Counted from the first letter of the stretch, positions 6,253-15,158 are shown. The stretch is DNA of 50,749 bases from Pseudomonadota bacterium (GCA_005776945.1 SXOB01000080.1:1-50749), one strand, 5' to 3'. Notes: generated from the letters alone by a model not told the origin. Numbers and translations are program-made.

Positions 6253-8740
6253 GCGCGTGATCGTCTCGCCGGCGCCTGGCGAGGCAGGCCGTCTCCCCTC
6301 TTTCCGCGGCGACCGGCCCGCGCGCCCCGTGGAAATCGGCCACGCCATCCTCGATGTGCTCACGGAGGCCGACGCGGTGGACCGTGAGGGGCTGACGGCT
6401 CACCTCCTCGGTCGCCACCCCCTCGACGGCCACGCGGCCACCAACCTGGCGGCCCTGATCGAGGAACAGCGCGCGGGAGCCGGCCTCCCGACCCGTCACC
6501 GCGTCATCGTCGAGCGCTGGCGGGACGAGCTTGGCGACCTGCGCATCGCCGTCATCGCGCCGCTTGGCCGAGAGGTCACCCTGCCGTGGGCCATCGGGGT
6601 CGAGGCGGCGCTGGCGGCGGACGACCTGCGGGCGGAACTCCGGCATGGTGAGGAATGGCTCACACTCCGTGCCCACCGGGATCAGCGACCGATCCTCACG
6701 CGCCACCTCCTTCCCGATCCGGACGCGATCGAGGACCTCGTTTGGATGCGCGTTCCCAACACGTCGGGGTGGGCCGGCGCGTTTCGTGAGGCGGCCTCAC
6801 GCGCATTGTTGCTGCCGCGTTCCCGCGGGAGGCAGCGGCTCCCCTTGTGGCTGGCGCGCAAGAAAGCCCAAGACCTCTCGTCGTTGGCCCGCCATTGGCC
6901 TGACTTCCCGATGGCCATCGAGGCGGCGCGTGAGGTGCTGCAGGAACACATGCGGTTGGCCGACCTCGTGGCCTTCCTTCGAGGTGTGGCCTCAGGGCGC
7001 ATCGCAGTGGTCGAGCGGGAGGTGGATGCACCCGGCCCGTGGGCACAGTCGATGGCCTTCCAATTCGTCGGCAACTACCTCTACGAAGGGGACCTGCCGC
7101 CGCAGGAACGCGCCCTCGCAGCGCTCCAACTGGACCGGGCATCGCTCGCCCGACTCGTGGGCGCGGTCGTGCCGGAACTGCCGGCTGACGTCATCTCCGC
7201 CGCCCTGGATGACCCGCCGCCCGACGACGCCGACGGTTGGCTCGATCGTCTGCGCCGCCTTGGCGACGTTTCCCCGAGCGAAATCCCGGATGAGGTGCGC
7301 CGCGAATTGGTGGCGTCGTTGCGCGCTGTCCCGGGGACCTGGGGTGGCCGCGAGCGCATCATCGCCGCCGAAGACGTGGCCTGGTACGACTCCGCCCTCG
7401 GAGGCGGCAGCGCCGAGGACGGTCGAGCGGCATCGGCGCTGACCGTGCGCTGGGCGTTGTCTCAGCCGGTGTTCGCGGCAATCGATGTTGCGAGTTGGGC
7501 GGGCTGGCCCGTCGGCATCGCTCGGTCCATCGTCGAAGGGCTCGCGGGGACGGGCGCGCTGGTCGCGATGGGGGGTGGGTGGTTGCATCCAGCCGTGTCG
7601 CGTCGTGCTCGGCGTCTTCGGATCGACGCCGCTCGTGACGCGGTGGCCCCAGTGGACGACGCGACCTGGGCGCGCTTCTTGCTCGACTGGATGGGCGTTG
7701 GTTCGACGCGGACGGGCCGCGACGGCCTGCTTGCGGCCCTGCAGTCGCTGTGGGGGGTCGCCCTGCCCCTCAAGGTGTGGGAGCGTGAGGTGTTGCCGGC
7801 GCGCGTCACGGGTTTCCGCGCCGCGTGGCTCGACGAATTGGGGGCGTCCGGCGAACTCGTGTGGACGGGCGAGGGGATGAATGTGGCCTTTTGGCCTCGC
7901 GGGGCGGTGGGGCCCCGAACGCGCGACCCCGTTCCCGACGGCCTCCCAAGCGCGCTGCTGGCCCATCTGCAAACCAAGGGGGCGGCCTTCCTCACGGAGC
8001 TTGCGCGCGTGTCGGGCGCCCCCGTGCCCACCGTCCTCGAGGCCCTGCGCATGCTCGCGGCGGCAGGTTGGGTGACGAACGACACGTTGCTGCCCCTTCG
8101 CTCGGCCCGTGGCGGAGGTGGGGGACGATGGTCGGTGGTGGAGACGGTTCTGGCATCGTCGCACGAGGTGCGCCTAGCCACCGCCAAGCGGCTGCTCGAT
8201 CGGTTCGGCGTTTTCGGCCGGGCCTCGGCTGGCGACGTCGTCGGCGGGTGGGCCTCGCTCTGGCCCGTGTTGCGGGCTCTGGAGGACGTGGGACGCGTCC
8301 AGCGGGGCGCATTTCTGGGGGAAGGGGTCGCCTTTGCGCGGCCCGGCGCCGTCGAACGCCTGCGCGCGGCGCGCGATGGACGTCCTGGCCTTCGGGTGTT
8401 GTCCGCCGTCGACCCAGCGATGCCATGGGGACGCGACGCGCCTTGGCCCGAACGGGCCGGTGACGCCGGGGGACGACCACGCCGCCTGCTCGGCGCGATG
8501 GTTGCGACCCTTGACGGCGTTCCCGTCGTATGGTGGTGTGCGAAGGTGGCGTTGACGTGGCCAGGGACGGCGTGTGAGCCATGTTCTCATGGCCCTCTCA
8601 TTGAGGAAGGGGCTGCGCTGGACCTCCATCGATGGGCAATCCGCCGATGCACCGCCATGGCGGGACCGTTTCCGGTCGGCCGGCTGGGTGATGGGTTTGG
8701 GGGCGTGGAAAGCTCAATGCGGGGTTCCCGCGACCGATGA
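6053..8740 (+). CDS. Lhr-type helicase, central and C-terminal part (frameshifted)
   Basis: This frame continues the Lhr protein: GTIPDRGTFPVHQG, GPRVGELDEEMIYESR and WRIESIGRERVIVSPAPG are the conserved winged-helix/beta-barrel entry. Later come the long Lhr C-terminal region with WMGVGSTRTGRDGLLAAL and LSAVDPAMPWGRDAPWPER. The nominal start at 6053 is just where the frame opens, not a true initiation site. Near 8573 homology appears to switch frame again: the typical Lhr tail (LRWTSIDGQSADAPPW, then AGWVMGLGAWKA) is read in the third frame at 8613-8714. Allowing for both shifts, the ancestral protein was about 1,400 residues, normal for full-length Lhr. Followed by a receiver-like gene. Confidence 0.8.
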   Translation: MRARPGAGLVAAISGGTIPDRGTFPVHQGEGGPRVGELDEEMIYESRAGDVVLLGATAWRIESIGRERVIVSPAPGEAGRLPSFRGDRPARPVEIGHAILDVLTEADAVDREGLTAHLLGRHPLDGHAATNLAALIEEQRAGAGLPTRHRVIVERWRDELGDLRIAVIAPLGREVTLPWAIGVEAALAADDLRAELRHGEEWLTLRAHRDQRPILTRHLLPDPDAIEDLVWMRVPNTSGWAGAFREAASRALLLPRSRGRQRLPLWLARKKAQDLSSLARHWPDFPMAIEAAREVLQEHMRLADLVAFLRGVASGRIAVVEREVDAPGPWAQSMAFQFVGNYLYEGDLPPQERALAALQLDRASLARLVGAVVPELPADVISAALDDPPPDDADGWLDRLRRLGDVSPSEIPDEVRRELVASLRAVPGTWGGRERIIAAEDVAWYDSALGGGSAEDGRAASALTVRWALSQPVFAAIDVASWAGWPVGIARSIVEGLAGTGALVAMGGGWLHPAVSRRARRLRIDAARDAVAPVDDATWARFLLDWMGVGSTRTGRDGLLAALQSLWGVALPLKVWEREVLPARVTGFRAAWLDELGASGELVWTGEGMNVAFWPRGAVGPRTRDPVPDGLPSALLAHLQTKGAAFLTELARVSGAPVPTVLEALRMLAAAGWVTNDTLLPLRSARGGGGGRWSVVETVLASSHEVRLATAKRLLDRFGVFGRASAGDVVGGWASLWPVLRALEDVGRVQRGAFLGEGVAFARPGAVERLRAARDGRPGLRVLSAVDPAMPWGRDAPWPERAGDAGGRPRRLLGAMVATLDGVPVVWWCAKVALTWPGTACEPCSHGPLIEEGAALDLHRWAIRRCTAMAGPFPVGRLGDGFGGVESSMRGSRDR
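8552..8575 (+). other. Probable second frameshift in the Lhr gene
   Basis: Up to about 8570 frame 2 gives the Lhr-like LLGAMVATLDGVPVVWW. From 8574 frame 3 gives VSHVLMALSLRKGLRWTSID, which fits the family's final helix and strand, while frame 2 loses similarity and stops at 8738-8740. A one-base insertion around 8573 would explain it. Frame 3 then has no stop before the next gene's ATG, so a further change or a read-through fusion is also needed. Confidence 0.55.
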
Positions 8741-8756
8741 AGGACGCGGAGGTTCC

Positions 8757-9146
8757 ATGCGCGTCCTGTTGGGCTCTCGACGCGAGCGTTCGACGCTGCT
8801 CGGTTGGTTCGGTCAGGCAGTGCTGGTCGAAGACGCCCACAGCGCGATTCGCGCGTTTTGTGGGGCTTGGGACAGCCGCGACCCCTTCGACTGCGCGTTC
8901 TTGGACGCGAACGAGCCTTGGTCGCGCCTGGCGGTGGCGCGCTTCCGCTTCACGGAGTCCCTGCTCGGGGTCGACCAAATTCACCCGCTACGCGTCGTCC
9001 TGATCGGGTCCCCCAGCCTCGCCTGGCATCGGGGGCCCCGGGTCGACGGTCACGTGCGACGACCTCTCGCCGAGGGGCCGCTTTCGGAAATGCTCGAGTC
9101 CGTAGGCGTGGCCGAACACGGCCTGCGGGATCTCGCGGTAATTTGA
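8757..9146 (+). CDS. Degenerate response-regulator receiver-like protein
   Basis: A 129-residue protein with a CheY-like outline: MRVLLGS as first strand, FDCAFLDANEP in the position of the phospho-acceptor strand (final D of FLD as candidate site), LRVVLIGSP as fourth strand, and DGHVRRPL where receivers have a K-P pair. The acidic pair normally after strand 1 is missing (GSRRER instead) and the conserved Lys is Arg, so normal phosphorylation is doubtful. ATG 8757 has GGAGG four bases upstream. It follows the damaged Lhr gene, and the frame is open upstream into Lhr tail sequence. Function unknown. Confidence 0.6.
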   Translation: MRVLLGSRRERSTLLGWFGQAVLVEDAHSAIRAFCGAWDSRDPFDCAFLDANEPWSRLAVARFRFTESLLGVDQIHPLRVVLIGSPSLAWHRGPRVDGHVRRPLAEGPLSEMLESVGVAEHGLRDLAVI

Positions 9147-9182
9147 TGGAGCGAGGTGCTCCGGCCACCAGGCGCTGACCCG

Positions 9183-11282
9183 CTACTCGTCAGGGCAGGT
9201 CGAAAGCGAGCTTGCCCCGGGCGTCCACGGGAAGGGGCGCGCTTGCTTGATGAAGAGCTTCTCGTCGCCCGGCGTGTTCTTGTCGTCGAACTTGAATTCG
9301 ACGTCCATTCCGTACCAACTGGCCTCGCCGTAGACGGGCTGGAAGAACTTGTGGATGTTGTCCAGGGCTACGGCAAGGTCGTGGGACTGCACGTCGTCGA
9401 GCACGGTGTCGCCCGCCGCCACTTCGGTGGAGTGCTGCAGGTAGACGATGGGCTCGCCCGGCGTGTAGTAGTAATGGATGTAGGTGTCGCCGAGCACGCC
9501 AGGAGGCGGCTGAACGACCTCGATGTCCTCGATCTGGACGTTGACGAAGAAGGCCTGCTCGAGGCCCGACGTATCGTAGATGTTGTTCGTCACCGCGACG
9601 CCGTTGGCCTCTTCATCGGGGAAGTTGGAGGTCGTGAGCAAGGCCATCCCGACGGCCAGCTGATCAATGCCGTAGTAGGCGCGCTCCTCGTAGGCGCGAG
9701 GATTCCAGAGGTTCGACCAGGCCGTCTTGATGGCCCATTCAATGGACTCCTCTTCCGGGTTCTCCTTGTCCAATTCGCCGGTCTGCGAATTGTAGAGGCC
9801 GGCGCCCGTGAACGTGCCGAGGTCCTCGGCGTTCGTGCTGCTGCGGAAGCGCGTGTCCGATTCCGGCCACATCGCGGCCGTCTTGACCATGATCTCTTCG
9901 AGGAAGACGGGGTCGAGGGGAGCCGCGACGATGGCCTCCTTGAACGCCTCCAGCTCGACTTCCCGGTAGTACGGGTCGAGCCATTCCGGACGGCTCAGCA
10001 TGTCCTCGAGTTGGGCGCGCAGACCGTTGTCCACCATGTGTTTGTTGTAGTGGTAGAACGGGATCACGAAGGCGTCCTGGATGGGGACCACATCGGAGCC
10101 GATGTCGTAGAGACCGGCGTAGTTGGTGCCCTTCGAGCCGAACGCCGTAATGCCGGTCTCGATTTCGGTTTTGAGGTCACCGGCGTCGTCGACGATTTCT
10201 TCGACGTCGCGCAATTCGCGCGTCGACAGGTCGATGGCCGGCACGCCGAGCGGGTCCGGCGAATTATCGACCCACCAGGCCTCGGCCTCTTCGGCCGTAA
10301 TTTCTTCGATCGTCCAATCGAAGGCATCGACGATGAGCCGGACCCACTTGCCTTCGAGTGCGAGCAATTCGGGATTCGTGAAGGCGTCGGCGAGGCCCAT
10401 ATTGGGGGTGCCGCGGTTGATCGACAACACGTTGATGTGCGCGAGCGGCGTCTGGAATTCCTGCGTGATGATGCCGGCCGTGACCGAGATGTCGTTGGGG
10501 ACGGCGTCCAGGACGACGAGTTCTCGGAAGGGCACGTAGGTACCGTCGACTTCGTCGGCCGAGTGGAAGGTCAGCAGACCGGTCGTTTCGCCGAGGTTGT
10601 ACGGCTGGAAGTCGATGCCCGCGAACAACTCGTCGGTGGTGACGATGGGGATGTCCGAAGGGAGGAGCGGCACGACGGCGGCGTCGTGTTGGGCCGAACT
10701 CGGGTGGAATTTCAAATCGGCGCCGAACCAGCTGGCATCGCGAATCAGGTTGAACGCCTTCGCCACCATTTCCGCGTCGGCCGTGTCGTACGGCGCGATT
10801 TCGTAGGTCCAGGCGTCGGCCTGCTCATAGTAGACGACGGCGCCGAGGATGAAGCGGCGGTCGGGGCTGTAGTATTCGGTAAGGTTGAACTGCGACAGGT
10901 CAGGGACCGGCGGCAGGCCCTGGGGCGCGCTCAGGTGGTTGAATGCGTACTCCCAATGGATCGGGTACTGCACGCTGTTCATAAAGGTGAGCGTGTCCGC
11001 GTTGGACTGGTCGACGATGGTCTTGACGCTGCGCGCGCCGGGAATCGAGGCATCGATGGGCAGCGAGGCCAACGCATCGAAATCCGTCGAGCAGATGAGC
11101 GCGGCCGCCGAAACTTCGGCGTCGCATCCCGTGATCCCGGGGGTCAGCGCGCAATCCGATGTCGGAGGCATCGTCGTGTCGGTCGTGCCCGGTGGAGGGG
11201 GCGGGTCCGTCGTGAGCGAAGGATCGGTGGATGTGCCGCCCTCTCCGCAGGCGACGAGGCTCAGCACGAGGTTCAAGATCAC
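9183..11282 (-). CDS. Lipoprotein with PEP/pyruvate-binding (PPDK N-terminal) domain
   Basis: A 699-residue protein. GTG start with GGAGAG eight bases upstream gives VILNLVLSLVAC, a lipobox with Cys 12 and no basic residue. A Thr/Pro-rich linker follows. Mid-protein TPLAHINVLSINRGTPNMG looks like a PEP-utiliser phosphohistidine (swivel) segment. The C-terminal half resembles the ATP-grasp domain of PEP synthase / pyruvate phosphate dikinase: AFGSKGTNYAGL (G-x-K-G), RFRSSTNAEDL (R-S-S-x-x-x-E-D) and the closing FIKQARPFP. In cytoplasmic relatives these bind ATP and transfer phosphate; an exported version has no obvious ATP source, so the role is unknown. It lies 59 bases downstream of the M3 peptidase gene. 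Confidence 0.85.
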   Translation of the reverse strand: MILNLVLSLVACGEGGTSTDPSLTTDPPPPPGTTDTTMPPTSDCALTPGITGCDAEVSAAALICSTDFDALASLPIDASIPGARSVKTIVDQSNADTLTFMNSVQYPIHWEYAFNHLSAPQGLPPVPDLSQFNLTEYYSPDRRFILGAVVYYEQADAWTYEIAPYDTADAEMVAKAFNLIRDASWFGADLKFHPSSAQHDAAVVPLLPSDIPIVTTDELFAGIDFQPYNLGETTGLLTFHSADEVDGTYVPFRELVVLDAVPNDISVTAGIITQEFQTPLAHINVLSINRGTPNMGLADAFTNPELLALEGKWVRLIVDAFDWTIEEITAEEAEAWWVDNSPDPLGVPAIDLSTRELRDVEEIVDDAGDLKTEIETGITAFGSKGTNYAGLYDIGSDVVPIQDAFVIPFYHYNKHMVDNGLRAQLEDMLSRPEWLDPYYREVELEAFKEAIVAAPLDPVFLEEIMVKTAAMWPESDTRFRSSTNAEDLGTFTGAGLYNSQTGELDKENPEEESIEWAIKTAWSNLWNPRAYEERAYYGIDQLAVGMALLTTSNFPDEEANGVAVTNNIYDTSGLEQAFFVNVQIEDIEVVQPPPGVLGDTYIHYYYTPGEPIVYLQHSTEVAAGDTVLDDVQSHDLAVALDNIHKFFQPVYGEASWYGMDVEFKFDDKNTPGDEKLFIKQARPFPWTPGASSLSTCPDE

Positions 11283-11341
11283 GGTCTCTCCAGGCTTGTG
11301 GCAGCGTAGCGCCGAGAGCGGCGCGTCGCCGGGAACTTGGG

Positions 11342-13189
11342 TCAGGGGTGGGTCAACCCGCGCCTTTTGGCGATGATGCCCTCGATTTCGTCGATGATGG
11401 CGTCCATCCGGCGCGCAAGGGCGTCGTAGGGCGCCGTCGTCGTCATGTCGACGCCCGCGGCGGCGAGGAGGGGCAACGGGTCGTCGCTGCTGCCTGCGGC
11501 AAGCAGGGTGAGCACCCGGTCGCGGGCGGCCTCGCGGCTGCGCTTGGGCCCCGTCAACATGGCTTCGGCGAGCTGCGCGCTGGCGGCCACGGACGTCGCG
11601 TACTGGTAGACGTAGTAGTTGTAGTAGAAGTGAGGGATGGTGGCCCACTCCAGGCCCATGGCGTCGCTGACCTCACACACGCCGCCGGCGGTGCCGTAGG
11701 TTTCGCGGACGATGCCGAGGTAGCGGCGTGTCAGTTCGATGCCCGTGAGCCCCTCTCCCGACTCGGCGGCGGCGTGGATTTCCGCCTCGAAACGGGCGAA
11801 CATCGCCTGCCGGAACCAAGTTGTTCGCAACGTCTCCAGCGCGTGGCCGAGGTAGAACAACCGTTCGTCGTCGGTTTTTGCCTGCTTGAGCGCGTGGTCG
11901 AGGAGCAGGTGTTCTTGCAACGTGCTGGCGACCTCGGCCAGGAAGATCGGGTAGTCGGACGTGGCATAAGGCTGGGCGCGCGTCGACAACACGGTGTGCA
12001 TCGCGTGGCCCCACTCGTGGGCCAGGGTGGAGACGCCATCCCAGTCGTTGTTGTAGTTCATCAACACGAAGGGGTGGACGTCGGTGGCTGACGAGGGGTC
12101 CATGTAGGCGCCGCCCTGTTTCCCCTCGCGCGGGTAGGTGTCCATCCAGCGGGCGTCGAGGCCGTCGCGCATCGCCGAAACGTAGGCCGGGCCCATGGGC
12201 GCGGCGGCTGCGAGCGCGATGGCCTTGCCCTTGGCGATCGGGAACTCGGTATGGCCCTCGACGAGCGGCGCGTAGAGGTCCCAGTAGCCGAGTGTCTCCA
12301 GGCCCATCATCGTCTTGCGCAGGCGCAAGTAGCGGTGGAGCGTCGGCAGGTTCTGGGTCGTCCCCGCGATGAGGGCCTCGTAGGCCGAAGCCGGGACGTG
12401 ATTCTGGCCGAGCGCGGCCGTCATGCTGTCGGGCCAATTGCGGGCCCGCGACTCGAATATGTGGGACGTGATCGCGGTTCCCACCAGCGCGCCGTAGCTG
12501 TCCTGAAACGAGGCGAAGGTACCGAAGAAGGCCTCGAAAGCTGACTTGCGGACGGCGGGATCGGCGTGTTCTCGGACCCTCGTAAACGCCTGCGGATCCA
12601 AGCGGACATCGGCGCCGTCGACCTGGATCGTCGGGTAGGGCAGGTTCGCGTAGGTGAGCAGCCCGTAGAGATTGCTTGGTGCCGCCGTGAGGTCGCCGGA
12701 AAGGGCGAGGACCCGCTCGGCTTCGGCCCCAAGTACGTGGCTCCGGCCTTCGCGGAGGTGGCGGAGGCGGACGCGCCAGGTGGCCAAGGCGGGGTCTTGT
12801 TCGAGCGCCTTGAGGCGATCGTCGCCAAGGGCGAGCAGCCCGGGCTCAAAGAAGGACATCGCGTCGCGGATGCGCGTGGTGAGTTGGCCGACGGCCCCTT
12901 TCCAGGACACGGCCCGGTCGTCGCGCTGGTTTTGAGCGACGTGGTTGTCGGCCCAAGAGGAGAGGCGCCCGATGGCCTTCGCGGTCGCATCTTGGGCGCG
13001 GAAACAGGCGGCGAGTCCTTCCGCCGTATTGGGGACCCCGCCCCCGACTTTGCAGGCGCGCAGGAGCGGCCCCGTGTCTTCGCTCGCCTTGAGGGCGGCC
13101 TCGAACGCCGATGGGCTCTCGAACAGGTCGGTGAGTGCCCAACTTTCGGGGTCGGGTGCGGCGAGTGCCATGGCGGCGGTCCAGATCAC
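11342..13189 (-). CDS. M3 family oligoendopeptidase F, probably exported
   Basis: A 615-residue zinc metallopeptidase of the PepF/thimet group. HEWGH at 391-395 supplies two Zn ligands and the catalytic Glu, and E419 (FLAEV) is the likely third ligand. The C-terminal YYNYYVYQYATSVAAS block is typical of PepF. It cleaves short peptides. PepF is usually cytoplasmic, but this one begins MIWTAAMALAAPDPES, which looks like a minimal signal peptide ending ALA-A. The GTG start is the first possible start in the frame and overlaps the DUF2330 stop (GTGA); AGGAGAG lies about nine bases upstream. Co-expression with two envelope proteins supports a periplasmic role. Confidence 0.9.
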   Translation of the reverse strand: MIWTAAMALAAPDPESWALTDLFESPSAFEAALKASEDTGPLLRACKVGGGVPNTAEGLAACFRAQDATAKAIGRLSSWADNHVAQNQRDDRAVSWKGAVGQLTTRIRDAMSFFEPGLLALGDDRLKALEQDPALATWRVRLRHLREGRSHVLGAEAERVLALSGDLTAAPSNLYGLLTYANLPYPTIQVDGADVRLDPQAFTRVREHADPAVRKSAFEAFFGTFASFQDSYGALVGTAITSHIFESRARNWPDSMTAALGQNHVPASAYEALIAGTTQNLPTLHRYLRLRKTMMGLETLGYWDLYAPLVEGHTEFPIAKGKAIALAAAAPMGPAYVSAMRDGLDARWMDTYPREGKQGGAYMDPSSATDVHPFVLMNYNNDWDGVSTLAHEWGHAMHTVLSTRAQPYATSDYPIFLAEVASTLQEHLLLDHALKQAKTDDERLFYLGHALETLRTTWFRQAMFARFEAEIHAAAESGEGLTGIELTRRYLGIVRETYGTAGGVCEVSDAMGLEWATIPHFYYNYYVYQYATSVAASAQLAEAMLTGPKRSREAARDRVLTLLAAGSSDDPLPLLAAAGVDMTTTAPYDALARRMDAIIDEIEGIIAKRRGLTHP

Positions 13190-15039
13190 GGTGGACTCTC
13201 CTTCTTGGTGCGGCGGATGCCGCCAGGGTGCCCGGCTTCGGGGTCGCGTTCATAGCCCACGCGCAGGCGCAGTCCCGCCTCGCCGAGATTCGTGCGCCAC
13301 CCAAGCAGGCCCGTCCTAGGGTCGAACGTGTCGATGACGGCGTCGGGGCGGGGCACCGCGAAGGCGACGATCTCGGTGAGGAGACGGCGCTCCCCGCGAC
13401 CCCATCTCAGGCCGCCGCCGACCTCGAGTTGCCCACCAAGAAAGGCCGTCGGAGACGCGGTGGAGGCCCAAAGGATCGGGAGTGTGAGGCCGACTCTCAC
13501 GGTCGCCGTGGCGTCGACGGGCCCATCTCCAGGGCGATCGGGCCGGATGACGACACCCATTTCGGGCTGGACCATCGTGAAGAGCGGGACGGCGGCTCCG
13601 CCGCGCATCGCGTCGTCCCGCCAGGCGTGGACGGCCGCGTAGGGGCCGACGGAGCCGCGGCCCCATGAGATCGGCGCAAGGTCCCCGACGACGCCGAGCT
13701 GCGGGGCGGCCATCGGGCGCGGGGCCAGATCTGGCACCACACGGGGCGTCGCGAGGGGTGTGAAGTCGAGGGCGACGTGGTGGATGGGGCCCGCCAGCGC
13801 GACGGCCGGGGCCGCAACCGCGACGGCGACGGCGAGGCGACGGCGGCGGAGGAGCAGAAGTGCAAGGACGAGCCCGGTGCCGGGGCCGGTATGACACCCC
13901 GAGCCCGTGGGGTCGATGTCGGGGCAAGTGCCAGGTTCGTCGGAGAATCCCGCGTCGCAGATCGGGAATGCCCAAGTGAGGTCAGCGTCGTGGCCGATGA
14001 AGCCCAATTGCATCGGCGACCGCACCCGGGTGGGCACGAGGAGCAGGTCGTTGGTGAGCTCGCCGGGGTTCCAGCGCAGATGCAGCCGCGTGAGCCAAGC
14101 GCGCGACGGGTCGCCCTCGAAGCCCATGATGGTGAGGTCGGTTTCGTCGAGTGGAAGGTCCGAGCAGGGGTCGCAGGCGAACGGGTCGCCGCGCCATTCC
14201 GCGACCCAGGCGGGGGCGGGCGCCGCGTCGAGGGCGGCCGTCGTCCCGGCCAATTGAGCGGCGAGGTCAACGACGGCGGCGTCCAACATGCATTTGGTGT
14301 CCGGGCGGATTTCGATGCCCGTGCCTTCGATGACGTCGCCGTCTTCCTCGTCGGTAAGGATGTGTAGGACGAGGTCCTGGGTCCCGCTGGCGAGCGCCGC
14401 GCCGGGGGCCAGGGACAGGGCCACCTCCGCGTCGGTCGAAAATTCCTGGCGGATGGCCGGCAACCAGCCGCGCGCGGTGGGCGGTGCGAGGAGTTCGATG
14501 CGGGTGGCCGTGATCGTGGCGCCGGCCGCCAACCAAGCGTCGAGCTGGGGGACGAGCGCCTCCGGGACGATGAAGCCGTAGGATGCGAGCCAGGGCTCCG
14601 GGTCGCCTGTGAGCACCTCGGGGGACGCCGTACCGACCAGCGCCGTAGGCTCGGACAAGGCCAGAACGTCGTAAGTCGCCCCGGGCCAGGTGGGCAGTTC
14701 GATCGGAACGCGGCTGCAGCCTGGCGAGGTGACGAGATGGTGGCGTTCGTGCAGGTCCGCGCAGGTCAGCGTCTCAAGGCCGGGCGCCGTTGCGCGGTCG
14801 AATCGGAGCAACCAGTCGACGGAGGACGGTTCGACGCGGAGCGGTGGGGAGGCCGACGCCGTCAGCAGCGCAAACGTCGTGGCGTCACCGTCGTAGTCCA
14901 TCGTCAGGGTGACGGACCGCTTGCCGTCTTCGATGGCGATGACGCCCATCGCACGAGCGGGGGAGGGGATCTGGGAACCGGCCGGGAGCGCGACGATGGC
15001 GTCGAAGGCCCAGGCGGCGGCGGCGCACCACGTCAGCAC
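13186..15039 (-). CDS. DUF2330 protein with MYXO-CTERM-like segment fused to barrel-like domain
   Basis: A 617-residue protein. A short signal (VLTWCAAAAWA) precedes a DUF2330 domain at roughly 20-360 (GVIAIEDGKRSVTLTMDYDG). Residues 379-401 read GSGCHTGPGTG, a hydrophobic run and RRRR, the layout of a MYXO-CTERM sorting tail. The chain does not stop there. A second hydrophobic, signal-like stretch (LAVAVAVAAPAVALAG, 402-417) leads into ~200 residues rich in alternating hydrophobic strands, likely an outer-membrane barrel-type domain. This could be a true fusion, two genes joined by loss of a stop, or a barrel gene with an internal start. GGAGG precedes the GTG. Function of DUF2330 is unknown. 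Confidence 0.75.
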   Translation of the reverse strand: MLTWCAAAAWAFDAIVALPAGSQIPSPARAMGVIAIEDGKRSVTLTMDYDGDATTFALLTASASPPLRVEPSSVDWLLRFDRATAPGLETLTCADLHERHHLVTSPGCSRVPIELPTWPGATYDVLALSEPTALVGTASPEVLTGDPEPWLASYGFIVPEALVPQLDAWLAAGATITATRIELLAPPTARGWLPAIRQEFSTDAEVALSLAPGAALASGTQDLVLHILTDEEDGDVIEGTGIEIRPDTKCMLDAAVVDLAAQLAGTTAALDAAPAPAWVAEWRGDPFACDPCSDLPLDETDLTIMGFEGDPSRAWLTRLHLRWNPGELTNDLLLVPTRVRSPMQLGFIGHDADLTWAFPICDAGFSDEPGTCPDIDPTGSGCHTGPGTGLVLALLLLRRRRLAVAVAVAAPAVALAGPIHHVALDFTPLATPRVVPDLAPRPMAAPQLGVVGDLAPISWGRGSVGPYAAVHAWRDDAMRGGAAVPLFTMVQPEMGVVIRPDRPGDGPVDATATVRVGLTLPILWASTASPTAFLGGQLEVGGGLRWGRGERRLLTEIVAFAVPRPDAVIDTFDPRTGLLGWRTNLGEAGLRLRVGYERDPEAGHPGGIRRTKKESPP

Positions 15040-15132
15040 CGGACCTCCCCCCGCCTTTGGCCGCCACCTATCCCGGCTTCATCCCGCGCTGGGAGGCGCC
15101 AAGGGGCGCTCGGGCACGGCTTGGGCACGGCG

Positions 15133-15139
15133 ACGTTAG
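15133..15139 (+). promoter_or_regulatory. TTAG-type promoter-like element (gene at 15159)
   Basis: ACGTTAG ends 19 bases before the ATG at 15159 and is followed by GC-rich sequence and the ribosome site GGAGG. It differs from the common GCGTTAG at one position. Confidence 0.3.
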
Positions 15140-15158
15140 CGGGGGGGCGGAGGCGTCG

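Noticed and set aside
9156..11309. Long plus-strand open frame opposite the ATP-grasp lipoprotein
   Set aside because: Same cause: composition is typical of an antisense shadow, with no recognisable domain or ribosome site, while the minus strand carries clear motifs.
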